DNA from: Pelomonas sp036404855 | GTDB lineage: Bacteria > Pseudomonadota > Gammaproteobacteria > Burkholderiales > Burkholderiaceae_C | Assembly: GCF_036404855.1 (NCBI RefSeq) | Contig: NZ_DASWYS010000113.1 | Coordinates: 1 to 10,954 of the forward strand | DNA length: 10,954 bases | Reading direction: 5' to 3' | Shown: piece after piece, positions 5,848 to 10,954 of the stretch | How the letters are laid out: each line of letters begins with the position of its first letter | Position numbering within the stretch: the first letter of the stretch is position 1 | Notes under the pieces: model-generated | Told to the model about the DNA's origin: nothing | Seen by the model: only the letters and a program-made list of their open reading frames with translations | Databases searched by the model: none | Translations under genes and position numbers: made by a program

Positions 5848-7581
5848 TCAATAGATGACCGGCTCGGGCACGGGCGCGCCGAACTGGGTTTCGAGGAAAT
5901 CGAAGTCGCAGCCCTCGTGGGCCTGCAGGATGTGGCGGCCGAACATCCAGCCGTAGCCACGCTCGTAGCGCGGTGGCGGCGGCGTCCAGGCGGCCTGGCG
6001 AGCAGCGAACTCCTCGTCGCTGATCTCGAGGTGGATGCGTCGGGCCGGCACATCGACGGTGATGCGGTCGCCCGTCTTCACCAGCGCCAGCGGGCCGCCG
6101 ATGAAGGCCTCGGGGCTGCAGTGCAAGAGGCAGCCGCCGTAGCTGGTGCCGCTCATGCGGGCGTCGGACAGGCGCAGCATGTCCGTCACGCCTTGTTTGA
6201 GCAGCTTGGTCGGGATGGGCAGCATGCCCCACTCCGGCATGCCGGCGCCCTTGGGGCCGGCATTGCGCAGCACGAGGATGTCGTCGCCGGTCACGTCGAG
6301 GTCCGGGTCGTCCACTGCGGCCTTCAGGCTGGGGTAGTCGTCGAACACCAGTGCGCGGCCGGTGTGCCGCAGCAGGTGCGGGGCCACCGCGCTGGGCTTG
6401 ATGACGACACCGTCCGGCGCGAGATTGCCGCGCAGCACCGCCAGCGCGCCTTCGGCGTAGATGGGGTTGTCCAGAGGCCGGATCACGTCGTCGTTGAAGA
6501 CCTCGGCGCCCGCGATGTTCTCGCCGACGGTCTTGCCGTTGACGGTCAGCGCGGAGAGGTCCAGCTGGGACGCCATGGTGTTCATCATGGCCGGCAGGCC
6601 GCCGGCGTAGAAGAAGTCCTCCATCAGATACCGATCGCCGCTGGGCCGGATGTTGGCGATGACGCCGACGTTACGGCTGGCCGCATCGAAGTCGTCCAGC
6701 GTGACGGCCAGATCCGCGCGGCGGCTGATGGCCACGAGATGGATGATGGCGTTGGTGCTGCAGCCCATGGCCATCGCGACGGCGATGCCGTTGGCAAAGC
6801 TGCCCGGGCTGAGCAGGCGGGCGGGCGTCAGGTCCTCCCACACCATCTGCACGATGCGGCGACCGCACTCGGCGGACATGCGGATGTGATTGGCATCCGG
6901 CGCAGGGATGCTGCTGGCGCCGGGCAGCGTGAAGCCGATCGCTTCGGCAATGCCCATCATGGTGGCCGCCGTGCCCATGGTCATGCAGGTGCCGTGGCTG
7001 CGCGCGATGCCGGCCTCCATCTCTGCCCAGGCCTGGTCGCTCAGGCGACCGGCGCGACGCTCGTCCCAGTACTTGAAGGCGTCGCTGCCCGAGCCCAGCA
7101 CCTGCCCGCGCCAGTTGCCGCGCAGCATCGGCCCCGCGGGGAGGTAGATGCAGGGCAAGCCCATGCTGATGGCGCCCATCAACAGGCCCGGCGTGGTCTT
7201 GTCGCAGCCGCCCATCAGCACGGCGCCGTCCACCGGGTGGCTGCGCAGCAGCTCCTCCGTTTCCATCGCGAGGAAGTTGCGATAGAGCATGGAGGTCGGC
7301 TTGACCATGCTCTCGCTCAGGGAGATGGCCGGCAGCTCCAGCGGCCAGCCGCCTGCCTGCAGGATGCCGCGCTTGACGTCCTCCACCCGTTGCTTGAAGT
7401 GGGTGTGGCACTGGTTGGCATCGCTCCAGGTGTTGACGATGGCGATGACGGGCTTGCCGATGAAGTCCTCGGCGCCATAGCCCATCTGCAACACACGGCT
7501 GCGATGGCCGAAGCTGCGGAAATCGTCCTTGGCGAACCAGCGCGCGCTGCGCAGGTCCTCGACGGCTTTCGAGCGGGTCAC
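5848..7581 (-). CDS. IlvD/Edd-family pentonate dehydratase (L-arabinonate / D-xylonate type)
   Basis: The 577-residue cytoplasmic enzyme matches the length of sugar-acid dehydratases of the IlvD/Edd superfamily, which remove water from aldonates to give 2-keto-3-deoxy acids using an Fe-S cluster and Mg. The three cluster cysteines are visible: Cys58 (NTWSDANQC), Cys126 (GGCDKTTPG) and Cys199 (SHGTCMTMGTA). Lys128, the residue that bridges to the metal site, and the RMSGTSYGG segment with the catalytic-base Ser near 477-480 are also present. Residues GGSTNA-like CSTNAIIHL (274-282) and FFYAGGLP (323-330) fit the L-arabinonate/D-xylonate dehydratase clade better than biosynthetic IlvD. Which pentonate it prefers cannot be read from sequence; the xylosidase context favours D-xylonate, L-arabinonate is equally typical of the clade. 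The start is GTG 7581 with GAGG six bases upstream. Its GTG overlaps the TGA of a short upstream frame. It is followed eight bases later by the RraA-fold gene. Confidence 0.87.
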   Translation of the reverse strand: MTRSKAVEDLRSARWFAKDDFRSFGHRSRVLQMGYGAEDFIGKPVIAIVNTWSDANQCHTHFKQRVEDVKRGILQAGGWPLELPAISLSESMVKPTSMLYRNFLAMETEELLRSHPVDGAVLMGGCDKTTPGLLMGAISMGLPCIYLPAGPMLRGNWRGQVLGSGSDAFKYWDERRAGRLSDQAWAEMEAGIARSHGTCMTMGTAATMMGIAEAIGFTLPGASSIPAPDANHIRMSAECGRRIVQMVWEDLTPARLLSPGSFANGIAVAMAMGCSTNAIIHLVAISRRADLAVTLDDFDAASRNVGVIANIRPSGDRYLMEDFFYAGGLPAMMNTMASQLDLSALTVNGKTVGENIAGAEVFNDDVIRPLDNPIYAEGALAVLRGNLAPDGVVIKPSAVAPHLLRHTGRALVFDDYPSLKAAVDDPDLDVTGDDILVLRNAGPKGAGMPEWGMLPIPTKLLKQGVTDMLRLSDARMSGTSYGGCLLHCSPEAFIGGPLALVKTGDRITVDVPARRIHLEISDEEFAARQAAWTPPPPRYERGYGWMFGRHILQAHEGCDFDFLETQFGAPVPEPVIY

Positions 7582-7763
7582 GCCTGGCCTCGCTGCCGGG
7601 TCAGCCTGTCCGGCGCATCCGTGAGCGCGCCCCTCACCGCCCCGGCTCGCGCATGCCGCACCGCGAGGCGTTGCCCCCGGGGGAAAGCGGCGTGGATCGT
7701 TGTGGCCGCGGCGGCTGCGGCGCAGGCGGCCCTGACCTGGGCGATCGTGCGGTCGGTGAGCAT
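7578..7763 (-). CDS. Possible 61-codon leader ORF or gene remnant before the dehydratase
   Basis: A frame from ATG 7763 (or 7766) to TGA 7578-7580 overlaps the GTG start of the dehydratase as GTGA, an arrangement usual in coupled genes. The product begins MLTDRTIAQVRAACAAAAAA and becomes Arg/Ala-rich; I recognise no domain. The first 30 residues faintly recall the N-terminal part of ketoglutarate-semialdehyde dehydrogenases, which belong to pentose oxidation, but this is weak. It starts about 24 bases after operator 2, where the first gene of the unit would be expected, but I see no good ribosome binding site. It may be a regulatory leader peptide, a gene remnant or simply untranslated GC-rich DNA. 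Confidence 0.28.
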   Translation of the reverse strand: MLTDRTIAQVRAACAAAAAATTIHAAFPRGQRLAVRHARAGAVRGALTDAPDRLTRQRGQA

Positions 7764-7786
7764 CATGGGTGCAAATCCGAGGGTCT

Positions 7787-7802
7787 ATGGGAGCGCTATC
7801 AT
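7787..7802 (-). promoter_or_regulatory. LacI-type operator 2, upstream of the dehydratase unit
   Basis: On the plus strand the site reads ATGGGAGCGCTATCAT, six of eight palindromic positions matching, with the conserved central CG. The minus strand carries TATGAT (7803-7798), a near-consensus -10 element directed at the short ORF and the dehydratase, overlapped by the operator. No good -35 was found. The site lies between the end of the aldose epimerase gene (7876) and the dehydratase, so this pair can be transcribed separately from GH43-GalM. Confidence 0.6.
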
Positions 7803-7826
7803 AAGGCGCGATGACCTTTCGGCGGT

Positions 7827-7848
7827 CAGCGTTTTCACCAAAACGCTG
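7827..7848. other. Perfect 9-bp stem-loop downstream of the epimerase gene
   Basis: CAGCGTTTT (7827-7835), loop CACC, AAAACGCTG (7840-7848) form a perfect 22-base hairpin 28 bases after the stop codon of the aldose epimerase gene. There is no T tract after the stem on either strand, so it is not a standard intrinsic terminator. It could stabilise the 3' end of the GH43-GalM mRNA, act as a weak terminator, or be a second protein-binding palindrome upstream of the dehydratase promoter. Confidence 0.45.
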
Positions 7849-7875
7849 CGCACTGGCTTCGACCCGAACGCTGGC

Positions 7876-8886
7876 CTAGCGTGCGTCGAACTCCAGCCGC
7901 ATCCAGCGGTTCAGGGCCCGCCCCGGCCGCAGCACGCAGCCCTGGTCGCGCCAGACAGGATGATTGGGCGCATCGGGGAAGAACTGCGGCTCCAGCGCGA
8001 TGCCGGCGTGGCGCGCGAACGGCTGGCCATCTCGGCCGCGCGAGTTCTGGACGAAGTTGCCGCTGCAGACCTGCAGGCCGGGGTAGTCGGTGAAGAGGCG
8101 CATGGCCAGCCGCCGGTCCGTCGATATCAGTTCCGCCGCGGCCCGCTCGCCCCGCGCGGCCACCTCGTCGAGCACGAAGCAGTGGTCGTAGCCGCTGCCG
8201 ATGCGTTGCTGTTCGCCCCGGCCCAGGCCTTCGCCGAGGCGGCGCGCCTGGCGCAGGTCGAACGGCGTGCCGTCAACGGCCGCGAGCTCGCCCGTGGGAA
8301 TCATGTCGGGCCGAACCGGCAGCATGTGGTCGGCGGCCACCTGCAGGCCATGGCCCAGCACCGGCGCGGTGCGGCCATCGAGGTTGAAGTAGGGGTGGCT
8401 GGTCAGGTTGACGGGACAGGTCGCCGTCGTGCGCGCGCCGAAGCGCAGCGTGAGCGCGGCGTGGCCCGGATCGACGCGGTACTCGACCTCGGCGTCCACC
8501 GCGCCGGGATAGCCCTGGTCGCCGTCCGGCGAGTGCAGGCCCAGGCGCAGGTGCAGCGGGCCGTGATCGACGACGCTCCAGCGCCGGCGGTCAAAGCCCT
8601 CGGGGCCGCCGTGCAACTGGTTGGCGCCCTCGTTCGCCGCCAGTCGGTGCTCGTGGCCGTCGAGGGTGAAGGTCGCACCGCCGATGCGGTTGGCGTAGCG
8701 GCCCACCACGGCGCCGAAGAAGCCGGGCTCGCGCATGTGGTCGGCCAGCGTGGCATGCCCCAGGACGGCCTCGCGCACGCTGCCATCCGCCATGGGTACG
8801 AGGCAGGACAGCCAGCGCGCCCCGAAATCGCTGACCGCGATCTGCAGGCCGCCGGCCCTGCCGAGTCGGTAGACCTCCGCCTTCAT
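7876..8886 (-). CDS. galM: Aldose 1-epimerase (mutarotase)
   Basis: The 336-residue product has the expected galactose mutarotase features: FGARWLSCLVP near the N-terminus, GRYANRI (Arg63 to Ile68), LHGG (His92), the catalytic-acid His164 in NLTSHPYFNL, GYDHCF (Asp234) and the catalytic-base Glu299 in ALEPQFFPDAPNHP. It interconverts the alpha and beta anomers of free aldoses in the cytoplasm; no signal peptide is present. The start ATG overlaps the TGA of GH43 as ATGA, so translation is probably coupled. GH43 inverting xylosidases release alpha-xylose from beta-linked chains, and a mutarotase speeds the supply of the anomer used by the next enzyme, which explains the pairing. The gene symbol follows the family; in this locus the substrate is more likely xylose or arabinose than galactose. 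Confidence 0.9.
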   Translation of the reverse strand: MKAEVYRLGRAGGLQIAVSDFGARWLSCLVPMADGSVREAVLGHATLADHMREPGFFGAVVGRYANRIGGATFTLDGHEHRLAANEGANQLHGGPEGFDRRRWSVVDHGPLHLRLGLHSPDGDQGYPGAVDAEVEYRVDPGHAALTLRFGARTTATCPVNLTSHPYFNLDGRTAPVLGHGLQVAADHMLPVRPDMIPTGELAAVDGTPFDLRQARRLGEGLGRGEQQRIGSGYDHCFVLDEVAARGERAAAELISTDRRLAMRLFTDYPGLQVCSGNFVQNSRGRDGQPFARHAGIALEPQFFPDAPNHPVWRDQGCVLRPGRALNRWMRLEFDAR

Positions 8887-10490
8887 CGCGGCAGGTAGTC
8901 GAAGCTCGTGAAGTCCGCCGTGCGGGCGGCGCCGCTGGTGTCGAAAGCCAGCATGCCGATGAAGGCCCCGGTGAAGGAGCCATGCTCGCCGCGACCGCCT
9001 TCGTCGGAGATGACGCTGGCGTCCAGCACCGGGCCGACGGGGTGCCAGCCCTTGCCCCAGTCAGCCTGGAACTGCAGGGCGGTGCCGTCGACGTCCGCGG
9101 CCAGGCGCACCGGACCGGAGGCCGGCAACGGCACGGGCTCGGCCAGCGGGAACTCCAGCCGGTTGTCGGGCCAGTCGCCGGGGCACGACAGGATGCTGAG
9201 CACGCGGCCGACGCCGTCCTGCCAGGTCACGACCAGGGCATGGAACTTGTGGCGGTTGTAGTAGTGCGTGAGGCCGGCTGCCTGTTGATATGTGTCTGGC
9301 GTGAAGTCGGCGAGCGTGCACTCGGCGCGGAAGGAGGCGTCCTCCTGACGGCGCGCCACGAGGCTCTGCTCGAACCAACTGCCCACCGATTCGCGGCCGG
9401 TCAGGCGCAGGGCCGACCCGGTCAGCGTGAACAGGCGCTCGGGCTCTGGCGTGCGCAGCCACTGGAACTCCGATGGCAGGACGGCGCAGTCGATGAAGCG
9501 ACGGCGCACGGCCTCGCGCGGCTTGGGCTCGACGCCAGCGACCGGCGCCACCACGTCCATCGCCGGCACCATGCCGCCGTGCGCCAGATACAGCCAGTCG
9601 TCCTCGCCCCACACGCAGCGCTGGATGGCCGTCTCGCGGCCGCGCGGCGAACGCAGCGTCCCGGGCAGGGGGCGGCCGCAGAGGTGGGCGAGGTAGGTGC
9701 TGCCGTCGGCAAGCTCGACGACCTGGCCGTGACCGGCGCGCTGCAGCGGCGCCTCCGGCGCGTCCTTGCTGCTCACGACGTGTTGGCGCGGATGGGTCTC
9801 ATACGGACCCCGAAGCGTGCGCGAGCGCGCCATCGTCACCGCGTGGCTGTAGCCCGTGCCGCCCTCGGCCGTGATCAGGTAGTACCAGCCCTGGCGCCTG
9901 AAAAGGTGCGGACCTTCGACCAGGCCCAGCTCGGTGCCTCGATAGATGTTGGTGACGGGGCCGACGAGCTGGCCGCGCTGGGCGTCCCACTCCTGCAGCA
10001 GGATGCCATCGAAGGCCGGTGCCTTGGGCTGGCCGCCAATGGAGCCCGTGCGGTGGTTCCAGACCATGTTGAGGAACCACTTGCGGCCGTCCTCGTCATG
10101 GAAGAGCGAGGGGTCGAAGCCGGAGGAGTTCACATAGACCGGGTCGCTCCAGGGCCCCTCGATGCTCGGCGCCGTGACGATGTAGTTGTGCGCATCCTTG
10201 AAGTTGCCCTCGAAACGCTTGACGTCGGTGTAGACCAGCCAGAACAGCCCGTCGGCCCAGGACAGACAGGGCGCCCAGACGCCGCAGGAGTCGGGGTTGC
10301 CGCGCAGGTCGAGCTGGCTCTTGCGATTCAGCGGGCGGCCGACCAGCGTCCAGTTGACGAGGTCGCGTGAATGGTGGATCTGCACGCCCGGGTACCACTC
10401 GAACGTGGAGGTCGCGATGTAGAAGTCGTCGCCGACACGGCAGAACGAGGGGTCCGGATTGAAGCCGGGCAGCACGGGGTTGCGGATCAT
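8883..10490 (-). CDS. xynB: GH43 beta-xylosidase (XynB type, subfamily 11-like)
   Basis: The 535-residue protein starts MIRNPVLPGFNPDPSFCRVG, the usual opening of GH43 beta-D-xylosidases of this length. The five-bladed propeller spans about residues 1-320 and holds the three catalytic acids: base Asp13 (FNPDPS), pKa-modulating Asp126 (SGFDPSLFHD) and general acid Glu192 (GLVEGPHLF). Spacing agrees with the Selenomonas SXA enzyme (14/127/186) apart from a small insertion before the Glu. The C-terminal 210 residues are a beta-sandwich (ending GAFIGMLAFDTSG, then FTSFDYLPR) that closes the active site in this subfamily and favours exo-action on short xylo-oligosaccharides. No signal peptide is seen, so it acts in the cytoplasm on imported oligosaccharides. 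Some members also cleave alpha-L-arabinofuranosides. ATG 10490 has only a weak GAAG ribosome binding site; an operator lies 45 bases upstream. It overlaps galM by four bases. Confidence 0.92.
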   Translation of the reverse strand: MIRNPVLPGFNPDPSFCRVGDDFYIATSTFEWYPGVQIHHSRDLVNWTLVGRPLNRKSQLDLRGNPDSCGVWAPCLSWADGLFWLVYTDVKRFEGNFKDAHNYIVTAPSIEGPWSDPVYVNSSGFDPSLFHDEDGRKWFLNMVWNHRTGSIGGQPKAPAFDGILLQEWDAQRGQLVGPVTNIYRGTELGLVEGPHLFRRQGWYYLITAEGGTGYSHAVTMARSRTLRGPYETHPRQHVVSSKDAPEAPLQRAGHGQVVELADGSTYLAHLCGRPLPGTLRSPRGRETAIQRCVWGEDDWLYLAHGGMVPAMDVVAPVAGVEPKPREAVRRRFIDCAVLPSEFQWLRTPEPERLFTLTGSALRLTGRESVGSWFEQSLVARRQEDASFRAECTLADFTPDTYQQAAGLTHYYNRHKFHALVVTWQDGVGRVLSILSCPGDWPDNRLEFPLAEPVPLPASGPVRLAADVDGTALQFQADWGKGWHPVGPVLDASVISDEGGRGEHGSFTGAFIGMLAFDTSGAARTADFTSFDYLPR

Positions 10491-10534
10491 GACTTCGGCT
10501 GGGATGTGAGCGTGGCAACGCTGGCGTCGCGAAA

Positions 10535-10550
10535 AAGGTTACGCTACCAT
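10535..10550 (-). promoter_or_regulatory. LacI-type operator 3, upstream of GH43-galM
   Basis: The plus strand reads AAGGTTACGCTACCAT (minus: ATGGTAGCGTAACCTT), five of eight palindromic positions matching, with central CG. On the minus strand TATGGT (10551-10546) could be the -10 element of the GH43 promoter, about 50 bases before the ATG at 10490. The site sits in the divergent GH43/GH115 intergenic region. Confidence 0.6.
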
Positions 10551-10667
10551 AAATGTGCCGAAGCATGGATTGCAGGAACTTGTCCAGGCGATGCGGGCAC
10601 GGAGAAGTCCGAAGACATACCAGGGAAAATCCCGATCGGAAGGCCAGGGGCGGAACGAGCCGGGCAT

Positions 10668-10683
10668 CTGATTGCGTAACCAT
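10668..10683 (+). promoter_or_regulatory. LacI-type operator 4, upstream of GH115
   Basis: CTGATTGCGTAACCAT has the central CG and the ACCAT half seen in operator 3, but is the most degenerate of the four (five of eight palindromic positions match). It lies 52 bases before the ATG at 10736. Its presence next to operator 3 suggests that the two divergent units each have their own site rather than sharing one. Confidence 0.45.
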
Positions 10684-10735
10684 CAATGGCGAAAGAGCCC
10701 CCGGTGCAGGGGCCGATGCCTGGAGACAAGCGGTG

Positions 10736-10954
10736 ATGCGTTTCTTGAAGTCCATGGCCGGGCTGCTGGCCGCGGTCAGCCTCGTCGGGCCGGTGCTGGC
10801 CTGTGACACGCCGGTGTCGGTCTGCGTGCGCGACCCCGGCCGGGGCCTGGCGCTGGTGAAGGCCGGCCAGCCGGCGACCGTCTTTGTGGATGCCGGCGCC
10901 GATGCGGCGCTGAAGCATGCGGGCCGCAACTTCGTGGCCGACCTGTCGCGGGTG
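10736..10954 (+). CDS. N-terminal part of an exported GH115 xylan alpha-glucuronidase (3' part outside window)
   Basis: The frame is open from ATG 10736 to the window edge (73 codons). It starts with a signal peptide, MRFLKSMAGLLAAVSLVGPV then LA, with cleavage probably before CDTPVSV; a Cys directly follows, so lipidation is possible though the box is poor. The following residues, LALVKAGQPATVFVDAGADA and ALKHAGRNFVADLSRV, match the N-terminal domain of GH115 enzymes (pattern F.lv..g..apivvd..d...v..Aa.dL..Di.rVtG), which remove 4-O-methyl-glucuronosyl branches from glucuronoxylan. GGAG at 10722-10725 is seven bases before a GTG at 10733 and ten before the ATG, so either may be the start. 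The catalytic domain is not in the window. It is divergent from GH43 and carries its own operator-like site. Confidence 0.65.
   Translation, partial: MRFLKSMAGLLAAVSLVGPVLACDTPVSVCVRDPGRGLALVKAGQPATVFVDAGADAALKHAGRNFVADLSRV

Noticed and set aside
5840..6232. N-terminal extension of the RraA-like frame
   Set aside because: The frame stays open inside the dehydratase gene, but family similarity begins at the ATG at 5839, which has its own ribosome binding site.
7827..7848. Intrinsic terminator after the epimerase gene
   Set aside because: The stem is perfect but no T tract follows it on either strand, so it is listed only as a stem-loop.
5917..8898. 993-codon open frame on the plus strand
   Set aside because: It lies antisense to the dehydratase and epimerase genes, both of which have complete family motifs. 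It has no recognisable domain and is rich in His, Ala, Gly and Arg, as expected for the shadow of a GC-rich gene.
8982..10370. 462-codon open frame on the plus strand
   Set aside because: It is antisense to the GH43 gene, whose catalytic residues are all present, and has no family features of its own.
1..10954. tRNA or rRNA genes
   Set aside because: No T-loop/anticodon arrangement or conserved rRNA segment was noticed on either strand; a covariance-model search was not possible.

Overview
The base composition (high GC, strong G/C third-position bias), the gene types and the protein flavour suggest a Betaproteobacterium of the Burkholderiales (Roseateles/Mitsuaria/Rhizobacter-like). That placement is an inference from style; no phylogenetic marker lies in the window.

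The window has two parts. Bases 1 to about 3780 are a patchwork. It opens with the last 88 codons of a GH78 alpha-L-rhamnosidase-like gene (ends 266). About 1 kb without a convincing gene follows, holding two back-to-back sets of transposase-binding-type repeats (633-761 and 785-885). They look like two Tn7-like or IS21-like element ends meeting near 770-776. Next come a GSU2403-type nucleotidyltransferase-fold gene (1269-2309) behind a perfect 8-bp inverted repeat, a staphylococcal-nuclease-like gene on the minus strand (2317-3073) that is frameshifted and has lost catalytic residues, two gene stumps that meet at about 3211-3222 (an antitoxin-like tail and an acetyltransferase tail), and a GC-rich block full of inverted repeats (3470-3690). 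This part looks like a decayed mobile-element or island boundary.

Bases about 3780 to 10954 are an orderly xylan/arabinoxylan utilisation locus. On the plus strand is an exported SGNH/GDSL esterase lipoprotein (3832-5142). On the minus strand, reading right to left, are a GH43 beta-xylosidase (10490-8883), an aldose 1-epimerase translationally coupled to it (8886-7876), a possible 61-codon leader ORF (7763-7578), an IlvD/Edd-family pentonate dehydratase (7581-5848), and an RraA/HMG-aldolase-fold protein (5839-5129). Divergent from GH43, the first 73 codons of a GH115 xylan alpha-glucuronidase run off the right edge (10736-).

Four 16-bp imperfect palindromes of one LacI-type consensus (ATGGTTGCGCTAYCAT, invariant central CG) lie upstream of the four transcription units: 3784-3799 (esterase), 7787-7802 (dehydratase), 10535-10550 (GH43) and 10668-10683 (GH115). 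This unites the locus into one candidate regulon whose regulator gene lies outside the window. Working model: the envelope esterase and GH115 remove acetyl and glucuronosyl side groups; cytoplasmic GH43 releases pentoses from imported oligosaccharides; the mutarotase equilibrates the anomers; a pentose dehydrogenase encoded elsewhere makes the pentonate; and the dehydratase plus the RraA-fold protein take it to 2-keto-3-deoxypentonate and possibly on to pyruvate and glycolaldehyde.
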